A DNA stretch of 7,367 nucleotides, from the NCBI GenBank assembly GCA_016199015.1, contig JACQHN010000142.1, forward strand, positions 1 to 7,367, written 5' to 3'. A program made the position numbers and the translations under genes. This document shows, one piece after another, positions 1-5,975 of the stretch. The notes beneath the pieces were generated by a model that saw only the letters and a list, made by a program, of their open reading frames with translations, ran no database searches and was not told the origin of the DNA. Position 1 is the first letter of the stretch. Every line of letters starts with the position of its first letter. This DNA is from Nitrospira defluvii. Lineage in GTDB: Bacteria; Nitrospirota; Nitrospiria; Nitrospirales; Nitrospiraceae.

Positions 1-626
1 GCCGCCACCTCCAGCGCCCGCTTCGCGTGGGCTTGCCCCTTCACATCGGCAAAGTCATCGTCCTCGACCGACCCGGCGGAGGTCCTGCCGTCACGCACAA
101 TCGACAGTGGAGCGATGGTCTGGGCTCCGCGCAAGAATTCCACCGCCTCCGGCAAGGTGTGGATAGGAAAGACTTCCGTACCCGCGACGAGCGCAGCCTC
201 CTCAGCATTCTCGGCCGAGATCAGCACGCGATGACGATGGCGACACACCACGCCGATTGAAAGCGCACCGGGAATCGGTTTCAGACGGCCATCGAGTGAC
301 AGTTCTCCCACAAACACATGACCTTTGACCGCGTCAGTCGACACGATCTCCTCCGCCGCCAGGATGCCAAGCGCGATGGCCAAGTCCAGTCCGGCGCCTT
401 CTTTCTTGATATTCGCAGGCGCCAGGTTGACGGTAATTTTCTTCACAGGAAAGTGGAAACCACTGTTCTTGAGCGCGGCGCGGACTCGGTCACGGCTCTC
501 GCGCACGGTGGCATCAGGAAGTCCGACGATCGAGAACTGGGGAAGTCCGGACGAAATATCCACTTCCACATCGACCAGGTGTGCTTCGACTCCGACAATC
601 GCCGCACTCAAGACATTCGCCAGCAC
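1..626 (-). CDS. yifB: YifB/ComM-family Mg-chelatase-like AAA+ ATPase, N-terminal part (runs off the left edge)
   Basis: Read on the minus strand from a GTG at 626-624, this gives 208 codons and then leaves the window at base 1, so the C-terminal part is missing. The start reads MLANVLSAAIVGVEAHLVDV, followed by GLPQFSIVGLPDATVRESRD (residues 28-47), NLAPANIKKEGAGLDLAIAL (67-86) and GHVFVGELSLDGRLKPIPGA (102-121). This is the typical N-terminal Lon/S5-like domain of the YifB/ComM family. The last visible part, DFADVKGQAHAKRALEVA (about 191-208), is the entry to the AAA+ module; the Walker A loop would lie just outside. In naturally competent bacteria ComM is a hexameric helicase that promotes branch migration of incoming DNA; its role in other bacteria is less clear. 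I chose GTG 626 over the in-frame GTG at 632 because GAGGTG (635-630) sits just before it and family members usually begin M-L-A. The gene is divergent from the one at 810. Confidence 0.93.
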   Translation of the reverse strand, partial: MLANVLSAAIVGVEAHLVDVEVDISSGLPQFSIVGLPDATVRESRDRVRAALKNSGFHFPVKKITVNLAPANIKKEGAGLDLAIALGILAAEEIVSTDAVKGHVFVGELSLDGRLKPIPGALSIGVVCRHRHRVLISAENAEEAALVAGTEVFPIHTLPEAVEFLRGAQTIAPLSIVRDGRTSAGSVEDDDFADVKGQAHAKRALEVA

Positions 627-702
627 AGTCACCTCATGAAGACACTGCTAGAACCGACAGTCAGACGACATGGGAGGTCTGAAAACCTGCTCCAGTGGCC
701 GA

Positions 703-732
703 ATTATAGGCAGCCGCTCCTTCTGAATTCAA
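703..732 (-). promoter_or_regulatory. Probable sigma-70 promoter of the yifB-like gene
   Basis: On the minus strand TTGAAT (732-727) is followed, after an 18-base spacer, by a perfect TATAAT (708-703). Transcription would begin near 696, leaving about 70 bases of leader before the GTG at 626. The site lies in the divergent intergenic region, so it fits the position expected for this gene. Confidence 0.55.
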
Positions 733-796
733 TCGTCTAATACCTCTGTCAGACAACCCACAATTCCATGCGGTAGCGTGCCCTGCTGCCGATCTG

Positions 797-802
797 TATA
801 AT
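797..802 (+). promoter_or_regulatory. Perfect -10 box overlapping the first possible ATG of the exported-protein gene
   Basis: TATAAT occupies 797-802. No convincing -35 hexamer is visible 16-18 bases upstream (774-779 reads TAGCGT). If the box is used, transcription should begin around 808-810. That would exclude the ATG at 801 and put the transcript start almost on the ATG at 810. No Shine-Dalgarno sequence precedes either ATG, which fits a leaderless message. The absent -35 keeps confidence moderate. Confidence 0.45.
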
Positions 803-809
803 GCCCGCC

Positions 810-1496
810 ATGCCATCACCAAGCGATACTCGGCGCCGCACGGCATCTCCCTTTCGTACGGTAGAGCCGCGACCAGGGATTCACGCAAGCGGTCGCAAGC
901 GGTCGATCCGGTCACACCCCCTCGTCGTGGGACTCTCGTTGTCGGTGCTCTTCCCCGCGATGGTGGTGAGTCAGTCACGGCCAGCGGCGCCGCTGGCCGT
1001 AACGCCAACGGCCGCCCAACCGGCGCGGACGCCCTCACCCTACATCGGGTCGGTCATGGCGCTGCTCGCCACATTTGAAGATGCGGGCGTCTTGCCGCCG
1101 GAAGGAACGCCGCAGGCCAACGGCATCATCAAAGCCGCCATTCAATTTCAATCGGCTTTCCTGAAAAGCCACCACCCGGCGGTGCAGCAGTTTTTTGCAG
1201 AGGCCCATCGCGTCAAATTCGGCACCCGCGCCGTGGAAGTCGAAGCGTCGTTTCGACAGAGCGGCTGGTCTGCAGACACCTTTGATGCCGTGATCGAAGC
1301 CGGGCAATCCGCCAACGCCTGGAGCGAAACGGGCCTCGGTGACGCCTTCCGGGAGTTCAATATCGGCAAACCGGATTTCGACATCCTCGCGCAGTTGTAT
1401 CAGCAGAGTACCGCCGCCTTTTCCACACAGGGCAAGACCTTTCAGGAAGTCTATGCCCAGCGCCGTCGGGAGATGCCCGGCGCCAAATCGGAGTAA
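810..1496 (+). CDS. Unrecognised exported or membrane-anchored protein
   Basis: This encodes 228 aa from the ATG at 810 (231 aa from 801). I do not recognise the family. The first 37 residues are rich in Arg, Ser and Pro. A hydrophobic stretch LVVGLSLSVLFPAMVVS follows at 38-54, behind the basic GRKRSIRSH segment, so it is either a signal peptide with a long n-region or a single N-terminal anchor. Next comes an Ala/Pro-rich linker (about 56-77), then a soluble and probably helical domain (78-228) with ATFEDAGVLPPEGTPQANGI (87-106) and repeated aromatic-containing helices ending QEVYAQRRREMPGAKSE. There is no cysteine, lipobox or obvious catalytic motif. A shorter GTG start at 927 would remove the basic n-region and is less likely. 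I preferred 810 because the -10 box covers 801. A probable terminator follows at 1504-1542. The linker coding region contains a perfect palindrome (977-1000). Confidence 0.75.
   Translation: MPSPSDTRRRTASPFRTVEPRPGIHASGRKRSIRSHPLVVGLSLSVLFPAMVVSQSRPAAPLAVTPTAAQPARTPSPYIGSVMALLATFEDAGVLPPEGTPQANGIIKAAIQFQSAFLKSHHPAVQQFFAEAHRVKFGTRAVEVEASFRQSGWSADTFDAVIEAGQSANAWSETGLGDAFREFNIGKPDFDILAQLYQQSTAAFSTQGKTFQEVYAQRRREMPGAKSE
885..904 (+). repeat. Two tandem copies of a 10-bp unit
   Basis: GCAAGCGGTC is present twice head to tail (885-894 and 895-904) inside the codons for the basic n-region. The unit is not a multiple of three, so gain or loss of one copy would shift the frame upstream of the hydrophobic segment. 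With only two copies it may be chance. Confidence 0.7.
977..1000. repeat. Perfect 24-bp palindrome inside a coding region
   Basis: The 12 bases ACGGCCAGCGGC (977-988) are followed directly by their exact reverse complement (989-1000). There is no spacer and no mismatch. It lies in the codons of the Ala/Pro linker behind the hydrophobic segment of the exported protein. As RNA it could form a hairpin with a minimal loop; as DNA it is a possible site for a dimeric protein. Confidence 0.9.
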
Positions 1497-1503
1497 CCAT
1501 CCC

Positions 1504-1542
1504 GTGCAGATCTACACCAGCGGCATCGATCGCACTGTTTTT
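1504..1542 (+). terminator. Candidate intrinsic terminator after the exported-protein gene
   Basis: GTGC (1504-1507), a bulged A, and GATC (1509-1512) pair with GATCGCAC (1528-1535). The loop is 15 bases, and TG plus five T (1538-1542) follow. The stem begins 7 bases past the TAA at 1494-1496. The stem has only eight pairs with one bulge, so termination may be partial, allowing some read-through to the RAM gene at 1569. Confidence 0.4.
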
Positions 1543-1556
1543 CACGACTCACAGCT

Positions 1557-1564
1557 AGAGGAGG
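1557..1564 (+). promoter_or_regulatory. Strong ribosome binding site that decides the RAM-protein start
   Basis: AGAGGAGG ends one base before the ATG at 1566 and four bases before the ATG at 1569. The spacing favours 1569 as the initiation codon. Confidence 0.7.
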
Positions 1565-1568
1565 CATG

Positions 1569-1805
1569 ATGGCAACGAAAGCGTACATTCTCATCAAGGT
1601 CAAGGCAGGAAAAGGCAAGTCGGTCCTGACGGCACTCAAGAGTATTGCCGGCGTCGAACAAATTCACGCGTGCTTCGGCCAGCCGGACATTTTCGTGTTT
1701 ATTAATGTGGCGGATGAACGGGCGCTGTCGGATGTCGTGATTACACGCATTCACGCCATCGAAGGTGTGGAAGAAACCGATACGCATATCGTCGCTGAAA
1801 CCTGA
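1569..1805 (+). CDS. Stand-alone Lrp/AsnC-type ligand-binding (RAM) domain protein
   Basis: This is a 78-aa protein starting MATKAYILIKVKAGKGKSVL. It matches the C-terminal effector-binding domain of Lrp/AsnC regulators: a beta strand AYILIKV (5-11), helix GKSVLTALKSI (16-26), GV-x-x-I-H-A-C-FGQPDIFVFINV (28-47), and the closing IEGVEETDTHIV (64-75). The N-terminal helix-turn-helix of about 60 residues present in full Lrp proteins is absent, so it is unlikely to bind DNA alone. Such RAM-only proteins form beta-alpha-beta-beta-alpha-beta dimers or higher oligomers and may bind amino acids or pair with full-length Lrp relatives. The ligand cannot be told from sequence. The stop at 1803-1805 is one base from the stop of the convergent oxidoreductase gene, leaving no room for a terminator between them. 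The in-frame ATG at 1566 is possible but too close to the ribosome binding site. Confidence 0.88.
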   Translation: MATKAYILIKVKAGKGKSVLTALKSIAGVEQIHACFGQPDIFVFINVADERALSDVVITRIHAIEGVEETDTHIVAET

Positions 1806-1806
1806 T

Positions 1807-2796
1807 TCACGCATACTCGACCGGGACGATACGTCCGCCCTGCTGCGCCGAGGCATAACAGGCTTCGGCTATTTCAACCGCGCGCTTGCCGTCTTCGATG
1901 GTCACCGGAGGCGGCAAGCCTTCGCGCACTGCTCGCACAAATGCGCGCAGCGTGCTGAGAACGGTCGGCGCGGCGGCGATCGGCCATTCCCCGGCGTCAT
2001 GCCACGCAGACACCTGCACCACCCGCTGCCCGCACCAGTCCGCGGACAACTGTCCCTCAGTACCGATCAACTCGACCCGTCCGATTCGGCCGGACGATAC
2101 CCGGGACACATCCAACAGACACACCAGCCCGCGACTGGTCATGAGCCGGCCGACAATCCGACGCTCCGCTCCCTGCGGAGGCACCATGTCCATGTCGCAA
2201 GAGACTGCGTGAACCTCATCTCCCGTCAGGACACGAACCAAGTCCAACAGATGGATGCCGGTTTCGAGCAAACAGCCGCGGCCGCCGAACCCCCGGATCT
2301 CCTCAGTGAGCCCATGCGGTTCCATGCGACTGGCCACGCTGAGGTATTGGAGTGCGCCAATCTGTGCCTGCCGCTCGCGAAGGGCGACGACCGCGGCATC
2401 AAACCGCAAGGTCTGTGCCGTCATCATCACCCGTCCACCCTGTCGCGCCTCTCGCGCGATCGCACGCGCATCCTCTGCCGTGATCGCCAATGGCTTCTCA
2501 ACCAACAACGCTTTCTTCGCTCGCCCGACGGCCAGACAAATGTCGCGATTGAGCGCCGGCGGCGTGACGACTACGACCGCCTCCACCTGGGGGTCGGCAA
2601 TCAACTCGTGATAGTCGAGATAGCACGGCACGGTCGGAGCTGATGTCAGCCCGTGCCCCTCACCCGCCCGACGACGGCTGACGGCCACTAAGCGAGCGTC
2701 AGGGAGGTCAGCCAGGATGTGTTTGGCGTATCGGCTGCCGTGGCGGCCGAGCCCGATCAGTCCAATCCCGAGGGGTGCGAGTGGTTCGTAAGACAT
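1807..2796 (-). CDS. Gfo/Idh/MocA-family NAD(P)-dependent oxidoreductase
   Basis: From the ATG at 2796-2794 this encodes 329 aa, a usual length for the family. Counting from that Met, the Rossmann motif GIGLIGLGRHGSRYA is at 10-24. VVVVTPPALN (74-83) ends the nucleotide-binding half. LLVEKPLAIT (97-106) carries the signature E-K-P with its catalytic lysine. ETGIHLLDL (178-186) supplies the conserved His and Asp of the active site. The C-terminal part is the usual alpha/beta domain with RVELIGTEGQLSADW and IEDGKRAVEIAEACY. Family members oxidise or reduce sugars, inositols or related polyols; the substrate is not readable here, and no sugar-pathway genes are nearby. An in-frame TTG at 2805 would add three residues, but no clear ribosome binding site supports either start. 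A long open frame on the opposite strand (1765-2643) is a shadow. The gene converges with the RAM gene and is divergent from the hydrolase gene. Confidence 0.92.
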   Translation of the reverse strand: MSYEPLAPLGIGLIGLGRHGSRYAKHILADLPDARLVAVSRRRAGEGHGLTSAPTVPCYLDYHELIADPQVEAVVVVTPPALNRDICLAVGRAKKALLVEKPLAITAEDARAIAREARQGGRVMMTAQTLRFDAAVVALRERQAQIGALQYLSVASRMEPHGLTEEIRGFGGRGCLLETGIHLLDLVRVLTGDEVHAVSCDMDMVPPQGAERRIVGRLMTSRGLVCLLDVSRVSSGRIGRVELIGTEGQLSADWCGQRVVQVSAWHDAGEWPIAAAPTVLSTLRAFVRAVREGLPPPVTIEDGKRAVEIAEACYASAQQGGRIVPVEYA

Positions 2797-2867
2797 CGTT
2801 GACAACGCACTCTAACGAGCCGGCGTCGAGCGGTCAATATGGCACAAGAAACCGGCTGCCGCTTCGA

Positions 2868-2897
2868 TTGACAACGCCCAAATGCGCTCCCTATAGT
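2868..2897 (+). promoter_or_regulatory. Probable sigma-70 promoter of the dienelactone-hydrolase-like gene
   Basis: A perfect TTGACA (2868-2873) is followed, after an 18-base spacer, by TATAGT (2892-2897), which matches the -10 consensus at five of six positions. Transcription should start near 2904. This leaves about 50 bases before the ATG at 2954 and only about 14 before the ATG at 2918, which supports the downstream start. TTGACAACGC also occurs at 2799-2808, without a matching -10 box behind it. Confidence 0.7.
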
Positions 2898-2953
2898 ACC
2901 CGACGGACAGCCGCTGGATGCCAGACGCCAATCGAGAAAGGACCCCCTCGCCC

Positions 2954-3745
2954 ATGACTACTCAGGCAACACCCTTTTCCCTGCAACAGATCGGAACCGG
3001 TACGGCCCGCTTTCCCAGTGGGATGGCGATTCCCACCGCGACGGATGCGATGGTGGATCCCTACATTAAGACGCGGGTGACAAAAGACGTGCAGGTGGAA
3101 TGTATCCAATTCTGGCCGCAAGACAAGACCGCCTACCCCGGCATCGTGCTGTTGCATGACTGGTGGGGCATGAATTCGCAGATCACAGATCTCGGTGCCA
3201 GGTTGGCCTGCGAAGGCTACGGGGTGATTATTCCGAAGTTGTACGGGCGGCTTGGGGGCATGGTCACGGCCAATGCCGAGATCGCGGAAGCGCTCCTGGC
3301 TAAGTGCAACGATCAGCTGTTGCTCCAGGACATCAACACCTGCTGCGAATACCTCAACACCCTTGAACACATCAAGCGCAACATCCATGGCGTCGTCGGT
3401 TTCGGCATGGGCGCCTCTCTTGCCATCCGATTCGCCTGCCAACGCAAGCGGCTCCGCGCAGCGGTCGCATTTTATGGGAAAGTCACTGCCCCCGACCTGC
3501 TGAACAATATGATGAGCCCCCTGCTCTACCATCAAGCCGAGCAGGATACCTGGGCCACCCAGCAGGACGTGGAGTATCTCCGTCACGCAGCGACCCAGGG
3601 CAAACGGATCGAGATCAAGACCTATCCTGGCGCGTCGCATGCATTCTGTGACGAAACGCGCCCAGCCGGCTATCACGAGACGGCCTCTGCCCAAGCCTGG
3701 GATGCCACCGTGGCATTTCTGAAAACTTCCTTTCAGGGAACATAA
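2954..3745 (+). CDS. Dienelactone-hydrolase-family alpha/beta protein with glycine in the nucleophile position
   Basis: From the ATG at 2954 this encodes 263 aa (275 from 2918). The later start is preferred because AAAGGA lies 11 bases before it and the promoter at 2868-2897 is too close to the other. The fold is clear: GIVLLHDWWGMNSQITDLGA (63-82), ACEGYGVIIPKLYGR (85-99), HGVVGFGMGASLAIRFAC (145-162), VAFYGK (171-176), LLYHQAEQD (190-198) and YPGASHAFCDETRP (224-237). The Asp (198) and His (229) of the usual Cys-Asp-His triad are in place. In the nucleophile elbow, G-F-G-M-G-A-S (149-155) has Gly151 where dienelactone hydrolases usually carry Cys, as in G-F-C-x-G-G. The active-site acid position reads Asp (HDWWG) where Glu is common. 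Family enzymes hydrolyse dienelactones or other esters; this one may be inactive or use different chemistry. No signal peptide is seen. The gene may be co-transcribed with 3857. Confidence 0.9.
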   Translation: MTTQATPFSLQQIGTGTARFPSGMAIPTATDAMVDPYIKTRVTKDVQVECIQFWPQDKTAYPGIVLLHDWWGMNSQITDLGARLACEGYGVIIPKLYGRLGGMVTANAEIAEALLAKCNDQLLLQDINTCCEYLNTLEHIKRNIHGVVGFGMGASLAIRFACQRKRLRAAVAFYGKVTAPDLLNNMMSPLLYHQAEQDTWATQQDVEYLRHAATQGKRIEIKTYPGASHAFCDETRPAGYHETASAQAWDATVAFLKTSFQGT

Positions 3746-3856
3746 CAACGTATCGGTGAGGGACACAGACGGTCGAAGCTGCGTGCCGACGATCACCTGC
3801 CGCAAGACTGTGATGCTTCCCCATTCTTTCTGCACCTAGCTGGAGCGTTCTCACTC

Positions 3857-4876
3857 ATGCCATACCATTCAGCGCGGACCCGAGTCATTGTCGGTTTCTT
3901 GTTTCTCGCGGCCGTTCTCATGAGCGGGACCGTGGCCATCGCCGACGCGACCCCGCCTCCGGCGCAGCCGAGTCTTGCCGATCGCTTTCCGGCCTTTCAA
4001 GAGGTGATGCGGGCCACCGCCGCGCAATTGGCATCACTTTCCGCGCAGGGCGATTCACTGATCCTCTTCAAGAATGTGATCGGCCCACGCCTGGGCCTGA
4101 ATGATGCGGCCATGACGGTCGGAGCCAAAGGTCTCTCTCCGGCCATGACCAAAGAACTCCTCCTCGCCGATCTCACCCAGTCGGCCACTGAACTTGTGCG
4201 GGGGCTTGCGGCGTGGCACCTGGCGCAAGCCGCTCGCGACCTTGGTGCGTCCGCCACCGCTGAACAACTGGAAGGAGTTCAGCGACAGATCGACGCCCAG
4301 ATGGCCTGGTTCACAGAGGGCACGCCCCTGGAACCCTCCCTTCTCCATCTCCTGGCGTTCTTCAAGGATGTGCATCCTCAGGGAGCGCTGCCGGATACGG
4401 CAGCGGAGCCGATTCGCGCGAGCGATGCGACCGCACACATGGCGGGTGCGGTTGCTCAGGTCGAGACGTGGGCGATTCAAACCGTGCATCGTGAATGGTT
4501 CCGGCTCTTGAACTGGAAAGACCAGGTGCGACAGCAGCGAGGTCTCGTGCGATTGTGCGGAACCTGGCAATGGTCGATTCACAACCATCAGAACCATCGC
4601 GAAGAAAAGACCGCCGTCATCTTCGCTCCGCCGGGAGCCACTTCGGCAACCAGTCCTGCGGAAATCATCGTGCTTGGCGACAGTGTGTATCTGCGATGGG
4701 AAACAAGGGCCGGCGTCCAGGAAGACAGTCTGTTATTTTCAGGGGAAGGTCAACGTTTGGAAGGCACGTTCGTCAACACCGCGGGAGGCTGGGGCTCCAT
4801 CACCGGGAAACGTACCGCGTCCTGTTTTCCGCAGTCGGGAGAAAAACCGGCCGCTGGGCAACGCCGCCATCACTGA
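3857..4876 (+). CDS. Unrecognised secreted protein with a two-cysteine C-terminal beta-rich domain
   Basis: This encodes 339 aa and I do not recognise the family. A clear Sec signal peptide comes first: basic MPYHSARTRV, hydrophobic IVGFLFLAAVLMSGTVAIA, and an A-I-A cleavage motif before Asp30. A Pro-rich spacer (32-39) leads to a mostly helical region (about 40-225) with many Ala, Leu and Gln and no catalytic motif. From CGTWQWSIHNHQNHREE (234-250) the composition changes to strand-like Thr/Gly/Trp segments (DSVYLRWETRAGVQEDSLLF, 275-294; GTFVNTAGGWGSITGKR, 303-319) and ends at Cys323. The only two cysteines (234 and 323) bracket this domain and could form a disulfide. The tail is basic and polar. 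GGAG at 3842-3845 lies 11 bases before the ATG. No promoter is obvious in the 111-base gap after 3745, so read-through from the hydrolase gene is likely. The last 7 bases overlap the convergent DUF423 gene. Confidence 0.8.
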   Translation: MPYHSARTRVIVGFLFLAAVLMSGTVAIADATPPPAQPSLADRFPAFQEVMRATAAQLASLSAQGDSLILFKNVIGPRLGLNDAAMTVGAKGLSPAMTKELLLADLTQSATELVRGLAAWHLAQAARDLGASATAEQLEGVQRQIDAQMAWFTEGTPLEPSLLHLLAFFKDVHPQGALPDTAAEPIRASDATAHMAGAVAQVETWAIQTVHREWFRLLNWKDQVRQQRGLVRLCGTWQWSIHNHQNHREEKTAVIFAPPGATSATSPAEIIVLGDSVYLRWETRAGVQEDSLLFSGEGQRLEGTFVNTAGGWGSITGKRTASCFPQSGEKPAAGQRRHH

Positions 4877-5265
4877 TCGTGTTCGGCGCGCCATGCCGTC
4901 CAGGCGATACAGATCCATCCGGCGATGAAGGACACACCGCCCAAGGGGGTCAGCGCGCCCATCCACTTGATTCCAGCCAGCGCGACGATGTACAGGCTGC
5001 CGCTGAATAATAGAATCCCGACGCACAACAGCCAACCGGCTTTCAGGGCCCATCGATTGTTAGTCTCGCGGCACAACCAAGCTACGACAAAGAGGCTGAG
5101 AGCATGGTACATTTGGTACCGTGCTGCGGTTTCATATACCGCGAGCATCGGTGGATCCAGGATCGTTTTGAGCGCGTGCGCTCCGAAGGCGCCGGCCGCG
5201 ACGGATGTAGCAGCGAACAAGGCGCCCAGAAACGCAAACAGAAAAGACCGAGTCGGGTGCGTCAT
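4870..5265 (-). CDS. DUF423 (YgdD-type) small integral membrane protein
   Basis: From the ATG at 5265-5263 this encodes 131 aa, the usual size for the family. Four hydrophobic helices are visible: 7-29 (FLFAFLGALFAATSVAAGAF), 50-66 (YQMYHALSLFVVAWLC), 75-98 (KAGWLLCVGILLFSGSLYIV) and 102-125 (MGALTPLGGVSFIAGWICIA). The family signatures GAFGAHALK (25-33), YxMYHAL (50-56), FSGSLY (87-92) and TPLGG (106-110) are all present. DUF423 proteins sit in the inner membrane; their biochemical function is not established to my knowledge. The start is fixed by GGAGG (5275-5271) five bases upstream; an upstream frame extension to 5322 lacks such a site. TAGAAT (5318-5313) could be a -10 box, but no good -35 is visible. 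The gene ends inside the last codons of the secreted-protein gene and is divergent from the zinc-ribbon membrane gene, with 72 bases between the two starts. Confidence 0.93.
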   Translation of the reverse strand: MTHPTRSFLFAFLGALFAATSVAAGAFGAHALKTILDPPMLAVYETAARYQMYHALSLFVVAWLCRETNNRWALKAGWLLCVGILLFSGSLYIVALAGIKWMGALTPLGGVSFIAGWICIAWTAWRAEHDQ

Positions 5266-5337
5266 AATATCCTCCGAAACAACCACTGCTCTTGGCACAG
5301 AAACACCGTCCGATTCTAACATGGGTGTGGCGGTGAA

Positions 5338-5904
5338 ATGAGCGAGCCGATGCCGCTTGAATGTCCTCGTTGTCTACTCTCCAATCCTGACGCCGTCCAG
5401 TTCTGCGAGTGCGGCTACGACTTTACACCGCACTTTCAAGGCCTCCCGCTCAAGGCCGCCGCCCAGCCTTCCGCGCGCCGACGTCTCTTCTCGGAAGAAA
5501 TGGGACGCGGCAGTTTTCTGCTCGGTATCCTCCTCATCTGGTTGGCCCTCTCTGTCGGAGAACTCTATCGCATTCGCATCGAACTGCCGCGCCGCCCCAA
5601 GACCGAGCTGGGATTGAGCAGTCTCATGGTCGGCATGACGGATCTCGCCGCTGCACTCGTCGTCGGAGCGATCGGCTGGGCCTGTGTATGGATTGCGCTG
5701 GCGGCGCAAAGCAAACGCGACGGCAGTCTCTGCCCGAAGCGCACCACGTTCATCGTGACATTAGTAGCCGCCGCTGTCCTGTTCGTCACCCGAACGATCG
5801 ACCCGAGTGTGCTCGTCCAGCATGTCATGCAGATTCTTTCCGTCCTGGCCATCGCGATCGCTTCGTATTATGCGGGCTGCCGGAACTGGCTGGGGAAATG
5901 GTAG
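5338..5904 (+). CDS. Membrane protein with an N-terminal zinc ribbon
   Basis: This encodes 188 aa. The N-terminus ECPRCLLSNPDAVQFCECGY (8-27) holds Cys9, Cys12, Cys23 and Cys25 in a C-x2-C-x10-C-x-C pattern, a short zinc-ribbon-like module often seen at the front of small bacterial membrane proteins. A basic linker (about 38-58) follows. Hydrophobic helices lie near 59-74 (SFLLGILLIWLALSVG), 101-122 (TDLAAALVVGAIGWACVWIA), 136-152 (TTFIVTLVAAAVLFVTR) and 159-179 (LVQHVMQILSVLAIAIASYY), so four spans are likely. With an even number of spans and the zinc ribbon on the cytoplasmic side, both ends would be inside. I do not recognise a specific family or function. GGCGGTG (5329-5335) just before the ATG at 5338 is a weak ribosome binding site; an in-frame ATG at 5350 is possible. 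The gene converges on 6023-6523 with a 118-base gap. Confidence 0.82.
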   Translation: MSEPMPLECPRCLLSNPDAVQFCECGYDFTPHFQGLPLKAAAQPSARRRLFSEEMGRGSFLLGILLIWLALSVGELYRIRIELPRRPKTELGLSSLMVGMTDLAAALVVGAIGWACVWIALAAQSKRDGSLCPKRTTFIVTLVAAAVLFVTRTIDPSVLVQHVMQILSVLAIAIASYYAGCRNWLGKW

Positions 5905-5975
5905 GCGTATTCGCGGCAACGCCCAACGAAGAATCGATGAGCCCACTACACCCTAGGAAAACATCGTAGGAGAAA

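Noticed and set aside
318..740. Plus-strand open frame of 140 codons
   Set aside because: It is antisense to the clear yifB/comM N-terminus and its product is low in recognisable structure.
661..1038. Minus-strand open frame of 125 codons between yifB and the exported-protein gene
   Set aside because: It covers the divergent promoter region and the signal segment of the exported protein. The composition is Arg/Ala/Pro-rich, with no ribosome binding site or motif.
1765..2643. Long plus-strand open frame of 292 codons
   Set aside because: It lies wholly on the opposite strand of the Gfo/Idh/MocA gene, whose Rossmann, E-K-P and His/Asp motifs are clear. The protein is rich in His, Arg, Pro and Gln with no family signature, as expected of a shadow frame in GC-rich DNA.
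2891..3835. Minus-strand open frame of 314 codons, longer than the hydrolase gene it covers
   Set aside because: The plus strand encodes a recognisable dienelactone-hydrolase fold with a promoter. The minus-strand product has no motif and no ribosome binding site.
3746..3856. Possible promoter or terminator between the hydrolase and the secreted-protein gene
   Set aside because: No convincing -35/-10 pair and no stem followed by a T tract could be found.
4055..4597. Minus-strand open frame of 180 codons
   Set aside because: It is antisense to the secreted-protein gene, which has a convincing signal peptide; the minus product shows no domain.
5904..5923. GGCGT/ACGCC hairpin right after the zinc-ribbon membrane gene
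   Set aside because: Only five base pairs with a 10-base loop and no T tract on the plus strand, so I do not call it a terminator.
5409..5969. Plus-strand open frame of 186 codons in another frame of the zinc-ribbon membrane gene
   Set aside because: The product is Arg/His/Pro-rich, while the competing frame has a zinc ribbon and four membrane helices.
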